Source of the DNA: DASQZJ01 sp035638775
GTDB lineage: Bacteria; Pseudomonadota; Gammaproteobacteria; UBA5335; SLRW01
Length of the DNA stretch: 64,000 nucleotides
Assembly: GCA_035638775.1 (NCBI GenBank)
Contig: DASQZJ010000020.1
Span: 75,907 to 139,906 of the forward strand
Direction: 5' to 3'
Below, one piece after another: positions 27,260 to 35,498 of this stretch. Below the pieces are notes generated by a model that was not told the DNA's origin, searched no databases, and was given only the letters and a program-made list of their open reading frames with translations. Position 1 is the first letter of the stretch. The number at the start of each line of letters is the position of its first letter. Position numbers and translations under genes: made by a program.

Positions 27260-27883
27260 TCAGGGTCCGGTCATGAGCACCACCCGACCGAACTGGCGGG
27301 GCGGCGTGCCGGTGACCCCGGTCACGAATGCCTGCAGTTGCGGAAAGAATTCCAGGAAGTCCCCTTCCAGGTCCCGGTACAGCCGGAACAGCTCGCCGGC
27401 CGACTCGGACAGCGGGTTGCTGCGGCGCATCCGGCGCGAGAGGCCCGACAGGGCCCGCTCGATCCCGGCACGGCGCCGGTACCCATAGAGCGTGTCGTAC
27501 TCGCGCATGTACCAGACATAGCGCTGCATGCGCTCCGGCATCAGGTGGCGACGCCGCTCCAGCAGCAGGTAGACACGCGCGCTGAACTCCCGCAGGGGGA
27601 CCGAGACGTAGCGGTCCCAGTGCCGGGTCAACAGGTGATCGTAGAACACGTCCAGCAGGATCGGGGCATAGCGGCGGTAGGGGCTGGGCAGCCGCCGGCG
27701 GCTGCGGCGCATCACCGGGTGCGCGTCGGCGTAGCTGTCGATGCGCCGGTGCAGGCGCACGCCCCGCCGCAGGGCGGGTGATTCGAGCTGCTCGACCGGC
27801 CCGCGCAGGAAATCCCCCATCAGGTTGCCGACCACGGCGTCCGGGTCGGGCTCGGACAGCAACAGATGGGCAAGATGATTCAT
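27260..27883 (-). CDS. acpH: ACP phosphodiesterase (AcpH family)
   Basis: Removes the 4'-phosphopantetheine arm from acyl-carrier protein. The protein is 207 residues against 193 in E. coli. MNHLAHLLLSEPDPDAVVGNLMGDFLRG matches the family N-terminus, and the GVRLHRRIDSYADAHPVMRRSR segment carries the HD-like metal residues. The family belongs to the HD superfamily and was once DUF479. It is convergent with the diguanylate cyclase, 16 bases from its stop. Confidence 0.88.
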   Translation of the reverse strand: MNHLAHLLLSEPDPDAVVGNLMGDFLRGPVEQLESPALRRGVRLHRRIDSYADAHPVMRRSRRRLPSPYRRYAPILLDVFYDHLLTRHWDRYVSVPLREFSARVYLLLERRRHLMPERMQRYVWYMREYDTLYGYRRRAGIERALSGLSRRMRRSNPLSESAGELFRLYRDLEGDFLEFFPQLQAFVTGVTGTPPRQFGRVVLMTGP

Positions 27884-27990
27884 CGCGGATCCTCGTCCTC
27901 CCCTTCGCTTCCGGCCTGGCGGGCGGGAGAAATCACGGCCACTATACCACCGGGCGCGCGGCCTTCATCCGCACATTCCGCGAGGAACCG

Positions 27991-28890
27991 ATGTCACAAC
28001 GCAGCCGGACCGTCATTGCGCACCGCGGTGCCAGCGGCTACCTGCCGGAACACACGCTCGCCGCCTATGCCATGGCGCACGCCATGGGTGCCGACTTTCT
28101 CGAGCCCGACCTGGTGATGACCCGCGACGGCGTGCTGATCGCGCGCCACGACGTGATCCTCGAGGACACCACCGACGTCGCCGCCGTGTTTCCCGCCCGC
28201 CGCCGTGCCGACGGACACTGGTACGCGGTCGACCTCGACCTCGCCGAGATCCGCGGCCTGCAGGCGCGCGAACGGACGGAGCACCGCTTCCGCCGCGACA
28301 GCCACGGCTTTCCCGTGCCGACGTTCGAGGAGCTGCTGCAGCTGGTGGCCGAGCTGAACCGGCTCACCGGCCGCAGGACCGGGGTGTACCCGGAAACCAA
28401 GCAGCCGGGTTTCCACCGTGCGGCCGGCCTGCCGATGGAGGAGCCGCTGCTGGCGCTGCTGGAGAGCTACGGCTACCACGACGCCGCTGACCCGGTCTTC
28501 GTGCAGTCATTCGACCCGGAAAGCCTGCGCCACATGCGCGCGTCACTGGGTACGAGGCTGCGCCTCGTGCAGCTGGTGGGCGATCCCGCCCCGGTCACGC
28601 CCTCCGGGCTGGACGCCATCGCCGCCTACGCCGATGCCATCGGTCCGGACCGGCGCCTGATCGATCCGTACCAGGCCGGCGACGCCCCGGGGCCGGGCCT
28701 GGTCCGGGACGCCCATGCCCGCGGTCTGCTGGTCCATCCCTACACCTTCCGTGCCGACGCCGTGGATCCGCGCTACCCCGATTTCGAGAGCGAGCTGCGC
28801 CGCTTCTGCTTCGAGCTGGGGGTCGACGGACTGTTCAGCGATCACCCGGACCGGGCCGCGGCCGTGCTGCATGCAACACCGGCCCGGTGA
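27991..28890 (+). CDS. Glycerophosphodiester phosphodiesterase (GlpQ-like)
   Basis: Hydrolyses glycerophosphodiesters to glycerol-3-phosphate and an alcohol. The protein is 299 residues. The catalytic HRGASGYLPEHTLAAY is at about 11-26, metal residues lie in FLEPDLVMTRDG, and RHDVILEDTTD follows. YPETKQPGFH and VQSFDPESL fit the GlpQ group that has a longer insert. No signal peptide follows the ATG at 27991, so a cytoplasmic site is likely, unlike E. coli GlpQ. An in-frame extension to 27778 has no signal sequence either. Its stop lies one base from the convergent OsmC gene's stop. Confidence 0.9.
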   Translation: MSQRSRTVIAHRGASGYLPEHTLAAYAMAHAMGADFLEPDLVMTRDGVLIARHDVILEDTTDVAAVFPARRRADGHWYAVDLDLAEIRGLQARERTEHRFRRDSHGFPVPTFEELLQLVAELNRLTGRRTGVYPETKQPGFHRAAGLPMEEPLLALLESYGYHDAADPVFVQSFDPESLRHMRASLGTRLRLVQLVGDPAPVTPSGLDAIAAYADAIGPDRRLIDPYQAGDAPGPGLVRDAHARGLLVHPYTFRADAVDPRYPDFESELRRFCFELGVDGLFSDHPDRAAAVLHATPAR

Positions 28891-28891
28891 C

Positions 28892-29359
28892 TCAGGCAAT
28901 GCCCGGGTCGCGCGGCTCGATGTCGACGCGGGTCACCACCGAGTTGGCGATGAAGCAGCTCCGGTGCGCCTTGCGGTACAGCTCCATCAGGGCCTCGCCG
29001 CTCTCTGGCCCCTTGCCCTCGGCGAAGCCGGTACGCGGGCGCAGCACGATGCGCGAGACGTAGTTGCGGTTGTCCTCGTTCCGGTCCAGCTCCCCGTCCG
29101 CCTCGTCGGTATAGGTGTCGACCACCAGCCCCTTCAGCGACGCGATCGCCAGGAAGGTCAGCATGAAGCAGCTCGACATCGCGCCGATCAGCCCCTGCTC
29201 CGGATTGAGCAGCCGCCCGTCGCCGTAATAGCCGGGCGAAGCGGACGCCAGCACCCGTACGCCACCGCTGAAATCCAGGAAGTGTGTCCGGTCGTAGGTC
29301 TTGTAATCGAAATCGGCGTCCGCGCGCGCCCAGCTCAGCTTGACTTCACTCTCGCTCAT
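28892..29359 (-). CDS. OsmC/Ohr-family peroxiredoxin-like protein
   Basis: A 155-residue protein of the OsmC family, thiol peroxidases acting on organic hydroperoxides. The two redox cysteines are present, in AMSSCFMLTFLAIAS and KAHRSCFIANSV. NPEQGLIGAMSSC is the expected first-cysteine context. The ATG at 29359 has GGAGCAGG upstream and the usual N-terminal length. A longer frame to 29443 is less likely. The sequence is nearer to YhfA-like OsmC members than to Ohr. Confidence 0.87.
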   Translation of the reverse strand: MSESEVKLSWARADADFDYKTYDRTHFLDFSGGVRVLASASPGYYGDGRLLNPEQGLIGAMSSCFMLTFLAIASLKGLVVDTYTDEADGELDRNEDNRNYVSRIVLRPRTGFAEGKGPESGEALMELYRKAHRSCFIANSVVTRVDIEPRDPGIA

Positions 29360-29516
29360 GACCTGCTCCACGCCCGGCACCCGGGCCGTTCCAGTCCATT
29401 GTTCACAGCCTGCCGTGGAACAGGTGACGGGAATATGACGCACGTCAAACGCCGGCGAAACCTGGTGGACTCGCGACCGAGGCGGCCCGGATGGAGCGGA
29501 CGGGGAGAGATAGCAG

Positions 29517-29544
29517 TTTTGGGTTTTAGGTTTTAGGTTTTAGG
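29517..29544 (+). repeat. TTTTAGG heptad array, left arm
   Basis: Four direct heptads: TTTTGGG and then three TTTTAGG units. It is mirrored by a CCTAAAA array at 29664-29705, making an inverted repeat with a 119-base spacer. The outermost unit on each arm is degenerate. It lies between the osmC-like and oligopeptidase genes. The AT-rich heptads differ sharply from the surrounding GC-rich DNA. Confidence 0.9.
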
Positions 29545-29663
29545 AAAGAGGGGTTTCGTGCCGCCGATCTGGCTCGGTGGCGCATGCACGCGTAGGCGGT
29601 CCGCCACACGGTTTGAAGCGCCCCGGACGCGAACCTTGCCCTCGGGCTGAGTCGCACTCTTCA

Positions 29664-29705
29664 CCTAAAACCTAAAACCTAAAACCTAAAACCTAAAACC
29701 TGAAA
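29664..29705 (-). repeat. CCTAAAA heptad array, right arm
   Basis: Five perfect CCTAAAA units followed by a degenerate CCTGAAA at 29699-29705. Its reverse complement is the TTTTAGG array at 29517-29544, so transcripts crossing both could fold into a stem of more than 20 base pairs. The unit length and strand bias resemble telomere-type repeats, but nothing here suggests a chromosome end. Confidence 0.9.
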
Positions 29706-29769
29706 CCGCTCCGGCCCCTGCCCTCCACTCGCTTGCCGCAGCCACTCCGCCCGAACCCCGGCAACCCCG

Positions 29770-29799
29770 TTGAATCCCGCCCCGCAATTCCCATATATA
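29770..29799 (+). promoter_or_regulatory. Promoter of the oligopeptidase B gene
   Basis: TTGAAT at 29770-29775 and TATATA at 29794-29799 are separated by 18 bases; an overlapping TATACT ends at 29801. The site is about 60 bases upstream of the ATG at 29862. Both hexamers are good sigma70 matches and stand out in GC-rich DNA. Confidence 0.5.
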
Positions 29800-29861
29800 C
29801 TCTGCCGTCCGGGAATGAGCCCGGGCGCGCCGTCTTCAGCCTTCCCTCAGCGAGGTACGTT

Positions 29862-31928
29862 ATGCCAGTGCCGCCCCGCGCCCCGCAGCGTTCCTGCACG
29901 CGCACCGACCACGGCGAGTCGCGCCGCGACCCGTACGCATGGCTGCGCGAGCGTGACGACCCCGCGGTGATCGCGCACCTGCAGGCCGAGAACGCCTACG
30001 CGGAGGCATGCACACGGCACCTCGAGCCCCTGCGGCGCCGGCTCTACCGGGAATTCCTGGACCGCATCCGCGAGAGCGACGCCTCGGTTCCGGTGCCGCT
30101 GGACGACTACGTCTATTACCGCCGCACCGAGCGCGGCCGCGACTACCCGGTCTTCTGCCGCCGTCCGCGCGACGCCGCCGCCGCGGCGGAGCAGGTCCTG
30201 CTCGACGCCAACCTGCGTGCACAGGCGGACGGCTATCTCTCCCTGGGTGCGGTGGAGCCGAGCCCGGACCACACCCTGCTCGCCTGGAGCGAGGATCGCG
30301 ACGGCTCCGAGCGCTACGTGCTCCAGGTTCGCGACCTGGCACGCGATATCGACCTGCCCGATCGCATCGAGGAGACCGGCGGCGACGTCTTGTGGTCGGC
30401 CGACGGCAATCACCTCTTCTACACGGTGCTCGACGAGGCGCACCGTCCCTGGCGCGTGTTCCGGCACCGCCTGGGGCGGGCCGTCGAAAGCGACGTGCTG
30501 GTATACGAGGAGCCCGATCCGGCCTGGTTCGTCGGGATCGACCAGAGCGCCGACCGCCGCTACCTGCTGATCGAGTCTGCCAGCAATGTCGCCAGCGAGA
30601 CCTGGATGCTGGACCGCCGGGCCCCGGAACAGCGCCCCTGGCGCCTGCTGCCGCGCCTGGAAGGGGTGGAATACACGGCCGAGCACCGCGACGGCGAGCT
30701 GTTCGTGCTTACCAACCGGGACGCACTGGAATTTCGCCTCCTGCGCGGATCGTTGGCGGAGGTACGGGAATGCGGCTGGTCCGCGCCATTGGCGGATCTG
30801 GTTCCGCACGAGGCGGGGAGGACGCTCGAGGGCATGGACCTGTTCGCCCGTCACCTGGTGCTTTACACCCGCGAGGAAGGCATGCACCGCGTGCATGTGC
30901 TCGACCTCGACCGCGGCGGCTGGCGGCGGATCGAGTTCGACGAGTCCGTGTACGCCTGCGGCCCTGGGGAGAACGCCGAGTTCGACACCGACGTCCTGCG
31001 CCTGGTGTATGCCTCGCCGGTCACGCCGCGCAGCGTGTACGACTGCGACATGAACACCGGCGAGCGCGTCCTGCGCAAGCGCGACCCGGTGCTGGGCGGC
31101 TACCGGCCGGAGGATTACGTCGCGCGGCGCCTGCACGCGCGTGCGCCGGACGGCACGCGGGTCCCGGTGACCGTGGTGCACCGCCGCGGCCTGGCGCTCG
31201 ACGGCAGGCACCCCTGCGTCCTGCACGGCTACGGAGCCTACGGCATCTGCATGGAGCCGGCGTTTTCCAGCACCCGCCTGAGCCTGCTGGAGCGCGGCGT
31301 GGTGTTCGCCATGGCCCACGTGCGTGGCGGCGCCGACCTCGGCGAGCGCTGGAAGGAGGACGGCAAGCTCGCGCACAAGCGCAACAGCTTCACCGACTTC
31401 GTCGCCTGCGCGCAGGCGCTGATCGAAGGCGGCTACACGCGGCCCGGAAAGCTCGCCATAATGGGCGGCAGCGCCGGCGGCCTGCTGCTGGGGGCGGTGC
31501 TCAACATGCGCCCCGACCTGTTTCACGCGGCGCTGGCGCAGGTACCGTTCGTGGACGTGCTCAACACCATGCTCGATCCGGGCCTGCCGCTGACCGTGAT
31601 CGAGTACGACGAATGGGGCAACCCGCAGGAGCCCGGCGCCTACGTGCGGATCCGGGATTATGCGCCCTACGAGAACGTGACCCGGCAGGACTACCCGCAC
31701 ATGCTGGTCACCGCCGGGCTCAACGACCCGCGCGTTCCGTACTGGGAGCCTGCCAAGTGGGTGGCGCGCCTGCGGGAGATGAAGACGGATGACAACCTGC
31801 TGCTGCTGCGCACCCACATGGGCGCGGGCCACCATGGCGCCCCGGGACGTTATGCCCACCTGGAGGAGCTGGCTTTCGAGTACGCCTTCCTGCTGGACCG
31901 CCTCGGCGCCGTCGACGGACCGGGGTGA
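29862..31928 (+). CDS. ptrB: Oligopeptidase B (prolyl oligopeptidase family, S9)
   Basis: Cytoplasmic serine peptidase cleaving small peptides after Arg/Lys. The protein is 688 residues against 686 in E. coli PtrB. The N-terminal propeller starts with SRRDPYAWLRERDDP and contains LYREFLDRIRESD and DDYVYYRRTERG. The hydrolase domain has HGYGAYG, the Ser nucleophile at about 537 in GGSAGG, Asp at about 622 in NDPRVPYWEP, and His at about 657 in MGAGHHGAPGR. VRGGADLGERW is the S9A/B signature. CGAGG lies seven bases before the ATG at 29862. It is followed by DUF2905 with the next start two bases beyond its stop, so they are cotranscribed. Confidence 0.95.
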   Translation: MPVPPRAPQRSCTRTDHGESRRDPYAWLRERDDPAVIAHLQAENAYAEACTRHLEPLRRRLYREFLDRIRESDASVPVPLDDYVYYRRTERGRDYPVFCRRPRDAAAAAEQVLLDANLRAQADGYLSLGAVEPSPDHTLLAWSEDRDGSERYVLQVRDLARDIDLPDRIEETGGDVLWSADGNHLFYTVLDEAHRPWRVFRHRLGRAVESDVLVYEEPDPAWFVGIDQSADRRYLLIESASNVASETWMLDRRAPEQRPWRLLPRLEGVEYTAEHRDGELFVLTNRDALEFRLLRGSLAEVRECGWSAPLADLVPHEAGRTLEGMDLFARHLVLYTREEGMHRVHVLDLDRGGWRRIEFDESVYACGPGENAEFDTDVLRLVYASPVTPRSVYDCDMNTGERVLRKRDPVLGGYRPEDYVARRLHARAPDGTRVPVTVVHRRGLALDGRHPCVLHGYGAYGICMEPAFSSTRLSLLERGVVFAMAHVRGGADLGERWKEDGKLAHKRNSFTDFVACAQALIEGGYTRPGKLAIMGGSAGGLLLGAVLNMRPDLFHAALAQVPFVDVLNTMLDPGLPLTVIEYDEWGNPQEPGAYVRIRDYAPYENVTRQDYPHMLVTAGLNDPRVPYWEPAKWVARLREMKTDDNLLLLRTHMGAGHHGAPGRYAHLEELAFEYAFLLDRLGAVDGPG

Positions 31929-31930
31929 GC

Positions 31931-32134
31931 ATGTTCTCGCGGGCACTGATCGTAACCGGCGTGCTGCTCGTGGTCCTGGGCGTCGCCTGGCCCTGGCTGT
32001 CGCGCCTGGGACTGGGCCACCTGCCCGGCGACATCCTGATCCGCCGCCGCGGGTTCACGTTCTGGTTCCCGTTGACCACCTCGATCCTGGTCAGCCTGGT
32101 GCTGACCCTGATCTTCTGGCTGTTCCGGCACTGA
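31931..32134 (+). CDS. DUF2905 membrane protein
   Basis: A 67-residue protein with two hydrophobic helices, at about 4-22 and 44-64, linked by RLGLGHLPGDILIRRRGFTFWFPL. That linker is the conserved core of DUF2905. It is the usual length for the family. The ATG at 31931 is taken as start; a GTG at 31925 overlapping the oligopeptidase stop is in frame and possible. Function is unknown. Confidence 0.88.
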   Translation: MFSRALIVTGVLLVVLGVAWPWLSRLGLGHLPGDILIRRRGFTFWFPLTTSILVSLVLTLIFWLFRH

Positions 32135-32203
32135 GCACGGCACCGGCGAATGCGGCGTGCCGGGGCACGGACGGCGGTCCCCCTGTTCTCCGGAGCCGGT
32201 AGA

Positions 32204-33607
32204 TTGAAAACACGCATTCCCTGGCTGTTGCTGCTGCTCGCCCTGGGCGTTGCCCCGGCCCGGGCGGCTTCGGTGCCCACGTTCTCCCTGCCGAGGATCG
32301 GGACCGTGCACGTGTACCGCCCCCACGGCCCGGTCCGGGCCGTGGTGCTGTTCGCCTCCGGCGACGGCGGCTGGAATCTCGGCGTCGTCGACATGGCCCG
32401 GATCCTCGCCCGCGAGGGCGCGCTCGTGGCCGGATTCAGCACGCCGCCCTATCTGCACCGGCTCGACCGGGAAAAGGGCCGGTGCGCCTACCCGGCTGCC
32501 GACCTGGAAAAGCTCAGCCAGTACCTGCAACGCCGTGAAGGCCTGCACCGCTACATTCCGCCGGTGCTGGCCGGGTATTCCTCCGGCGCCACCCTGACCT
32601 ACGCCCTGCTCGCCGAGGCGCCGGCCGGCACGTTCCGCGGCGGCATCAGCCTCGGCTTCGGCCCCGAGCTGGCCGTGACGCGCCCGCTCTGCCCGGGCAC
32701 GAAGCTGCACATGACCCGGCGCCGTGACCACCAGGGCTACGATGTCGAGCCCGCGGACCTGCCGGTTCCGTGGATCATCCTCCAGGGCGGGATCGACCGC
32801 GTGTACAACATCGACGCCGTGGCCCGATTCATCGATCAGGTGGGCAACGCCACCCTGGTGCGCCTGCCGCACGTCGGTCACGGCTACTCGGTCCGGCGCC
32901 ACTGGGTGCCGCAGTACCGGGCGGCGTTCGCGAAGCTCGCGACGCGCGACGACCACGCGGGCAACGCCGACAACCTGCTGGACCTGCCGCTGGTCGAGGT
33001 ACCGGCCCGGAGCGCCCGTGGCGACACCTTCGCGGTGATGCTCTCGGGCGACGGCGGCTGGGTCGGGCTGGACCGGCGGATCGCGGCCGACCTCGCGGCC
33101 CGCGGTGTGCCAGTGGCCGGCTGGAGCTCGCTGGAGTATTTCTGGCACGCGCACGGCCCGGATGAGGCCGGCCGCGACCTGTCCCGGGCCATCGCGCACT
33201 TCGGCCGGCGCTGGGACCGGCGCCACGTGATCCTGATAGGCTACTCGCTGGGTGCGGACGTGCTGCCGTTCATGGCCAGCCGGCTCCCGCCCGGCCAGCG
33301 GGCGCAAGTGGACCTGGTGGCGCTGCTCGGTCCGGGGGAGAAGACCGGCTTCGAGTTCCACGTCGCGGACTGGCTGCACCTGCCGGAATCCGGCCCCCGA
33401 TACCCCGTGCCGCCGGAGATCCGCCGTCTTCGCGGCATGCGGGTGCTGTGCGTCTACGGCGCCGACGAGGCGCATTCGGCGTGCCCGCAGGTCTCGCTGG
33501 CCGGCGCGACCATCCGGGAAGTCCGGGGCGGTCACCACTTCGGCGGCGACTATCACCGGCTCGCGGGCATGATATTGCAGGCGGCCAGCCGTCCCGCCCG
33601 ACACTGA
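32204..33607 (+). CDS. virJ: VirJ/AcvB-family protein, probable periplasmic aminoacyl-phosphatidylglycerol hydrolase
   Basis: A roughly 467-residue exported protein with two alpha/beta-hydrolase-like halves. The N-terminal half has SGDGGWNLGVVD and the elbow GYSSGATLTY. The C-terminal VirJ domain has SGDGGWVGLDRRIA, the elbow GYSLGADVLPF and a late GGHHFGGDY. A TTG at 32204 gives an ideal signal peptide (KTRIP, then WLLLLLALGVAPARA) with GGAG upstream; an ATG at 32150 in frame would bury it. The relatives AcvB (Agrobacterium) and PA0919 hydrolyse lysyl- or alanyl-phosphatidylglycerol and sit beside an mprF homologue. Here mprF lies about 1.8 kb downstream beyond kup, supporting that role by context. 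Confidence 0.85.
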   Translation: MKTRIPWLLLLLALGVAPARAASVPTFSLPRIGTVHVYRPHGPVRAVVLFASGDGGWNLGVVDMARILAREGALVAGFSTPPYLHRLDREKGRCAYPAADLEKLSQYLQRREGLHRYIPPVLAGYSSGATLTYALLAEAPAGTFRGGISLGFGPELAVTRPLCPGTKLHMTRRRDHQGYDVEPADLPVPWIILQGGIDRVYNIDAVARFIDQVGNATLVRLPHVGHGYSVRRHWVPQYRAAFAKLATRDDHAGNADNLLDLPLVEVPARSARGDTFAVMLSGDGGWVGLDRRIAADLAARGVPVAGWSSLEYFWHAHGPDEAGRDLSRAIAHFGRRWDRRHVILIGYSLGADVLPFMASRLPPGQRAQVDLVALLGPGEKTGFEFHVADWLHLPESGPRYPVPPEIRRLRGMRVLCVYGADEAHSACPQVSLAGATIREVRGGHHFGGDYHRLAGMILQAASRPARH

Positions 33608-33629
33608 CAACGGCAACAGGAAGGAACGA

Positions 33630-35498
33630 ATGAGCGAGGAGCGCAAGCTGCCGCTGAGCCTCGTGGTTCTGGGCGTGGTCTACGGGGACATCGGAACCAG
33701 CCCGCTGTACGCGCTGCGCGAATGCTTCCTGGGCAGCCACCCGATCCCGGTCACGGCGGGAAACGTGCTGGGCGTGCTGTCGCTGATTTTCTGGTCCCTG
33801 TTGTGGGTCATCTCCGTCAAGTACCTCGCCTTCATGATGCGCGCTCACAACAACGGCGAGGGGGGCATCCTGGCCCTGCTGGCACTGGTGCGGCCCTGGC
33901 GGAACCAGGCGCGCTGGGACCGCCGCACGCTGATCGCGATGGGTATCTTCGGCGCGGCGCTGCTCTACGGCGATGGCATGATCACGCCGGCGATCTCCGT
34001 GCTCAGCGCCATCGAGGGCCTGCAGGTGGCGGCACCGGCGCTTTCCGCCTACGTGATCCCCATCACCATCGGCGTATTGATCGCGCTGTTCCTGTTCCAG
34101 AGCCGCGGCACCGCGAAGGTCGGCGCCGTATTCGGGCCGGTCATGCTGCTGTGGTTCACGGTACTGGCGGTGCTGGGCGTGAGCGGGATCCTGCGGCAAC
34201 CCGCCGTGCTCGTGGCGATCGACCCGCGCCACGCGATCCGCTTTCTGCTGGACAACGGCGAGACCGGGTTCGTCGTGCTCGGCGCCGTGTTCCTGGTGGT
34301 GACCGGCGGCGAGGCCCTGTATGCGGACATGGGCCACTTCGGACCGAAGCCGATCCGGCTCGCCTGGTTCACGGTGGTGCTGCCGGCGCTGCTGCTGAAC
34401 TACTTCGGCCAGGGCGCGCTGCTGCTCGCGCAGGGCCGCGAGTCGAGCGAGCCCTTCTACCATCTGGCTCCGTCCTGGGCCCTGTACCCGCTGGTGCTGC
34501 TGGCCACGGTCGCGACCGTGATCGCCTCCCAGGCGGTGATCACCGGCGCCTTCTCGCTCACGCGCCAGGCCATCCAGATGAGCCAGTTCCCGCGCATGCG
34601 CATCGAGCAGACCTCGCCCTCCGAGGTCGGCCAGATCTACATCCCGGCGGTGAACTGGACGCTGATGGTCGCCACCATCGCCCTGGTGCTGGGCTTCCGT
34701 ACCTCCAGCCATTTGGCCGGGGCCTACGGGGTGGCCGTGTCCACCACCATGGTGATCACCACCGTGCTGGCCTACGTGGTCGCGCGCGAGCGGGCGGGCT
34801 GGGGCATCCTGCGCGCGGGCCTGGTGGCCGCCGGGTTCATCGTCGTCGATGCCGCGTTCTTCGGCGCCAACCTGTACAAGGTCGAGGAAGGCGGCTGGTT
34901 CCCGCTGCTGATCGCCGCCATCGCCTTCACGCTGATGATGACCTGGCGACGCGGGCGCGAGATCCTGGCGGAACGCCTCAAGGCCGGCGAGACCTCGATC
35001 AAGACCCTGCTGGGCGAGCTGCGCGCCCATCCGCCGCTGCGCCTGAAAGGGACCGCGGTGTTCATGACCCGCCCGGGCGAGGACACGCCGGCAGCCCTGT
35101 TGCACCACGTGCGGGTCAACCAGGTTTTGCACGAGCGCGTGCTGATCCTGACCGTGGTCACGAAGGAGGTTCCGCGGGTTCCGCCGGCCGAGCGCATCGA
35201 GGTGGAGCCCCACGAGCTCGGCTTCTACCGGGTGACCCTGAATTACGGCTTCATGCAGGGCCCGAACATCCCCGGCGAGCTGGCCGCACTGCCGGAGCAC
35301 GGCGTCGAGCTGGACCTGGACGAAACCATCTACTACCTGGGACGGGAGACTCTTATTCCGGCGCCGAAGAAGCACGGCATGGCGATGTGGCGCGAGAAGC
35401 TGTTCGCGTTCATGTCGCGCAATGCGCTGCGCGCCACGCGCTTCTATCAGCTTCCCTCCGACCGCGTGTTCGAGATCGGCATGGAGGTCCGGCTGTAG
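33630..35498 (+). CDS. kup: Kup potassium transporter
   Basis: Low-affinity K+/H+ symporter of the KUP/HAK family in the inner membrane. The protein is 622 residues, the same length as E. coli Kup. The signatures GVVYGDIGTSPLYALRE, NNGEGGILALLAL, ALLYGDGMITPAISVLSA and GGEALYADMGHFG are present, with about 12 membrane helices and then a roughly 170-residue cytoplasmic tail. AGGAACGA precedes the ATG. It starts 22 bases after the virJ stop, so it may be cotranscribed with it. Its last 52 bases overlap the tail of the convergent mprF gene. Confidence 0.96.
   Translation: MSEERKLPLSLVVLGVVYGDIGTSPLYALRECFLGSHPIPVTAGNVLGVLSLIFWSLLWVISVKYLAFMMRAHNNGEGGILALLALVRPWRNQARWDRRTLIAMGIFGAALLYGDGMITPAISVLSAIEGLQVAAPALSAYVIPITIGVLIALFLFQSRGTAKVGAVFGPVMLLWFTVLAVLGVSGILRQPAVLVAIDPRHAIRFLLDNGETGFVVLGAVFLVVTGGEALYADMGHFGPKPIRLAWFTVVLPALLLNYFGQGALLLAQGRESSEPFYHLAPSWALYPLVLLATVATVIASQAVITGAFSLTRQAIQMSQFPRMRIEQTSPSEVGQIYIPAVNWTLMVATIALVLGFRTSSHLAGAYGVAVSTTMVITTVLAYVVARERAGWGILRAGLVAAGFIVVDAAFFGANLYKVEEGGWFPLLIAAIAFTLMMTWRRGREILAERLKAGETSIKTLLGELRAHPPLRLKGTAVFMTRPGEDTPAALLHHVRVNQVLHERVLILTVVTKEVPRVPPAERIEVEPHELGFYRVTLNYGFMQGPNIPGELAALPEHGVELDLDETIYYLGRETLIPAPKKHGMAMWREKLFAFMSRNALRATRFYQLPSDRVFEIGMEVRL

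Noticed and set aside
29517..29705. CRISPR array
   Set aside because: Repeats are 7 bases, contiguous and inverted, with no spacers and no cas genes.
29517..29705. Telomere or linear replicon end
   Set aside because: The arrays are short, internal and flanked by ordinary genes on both sides.
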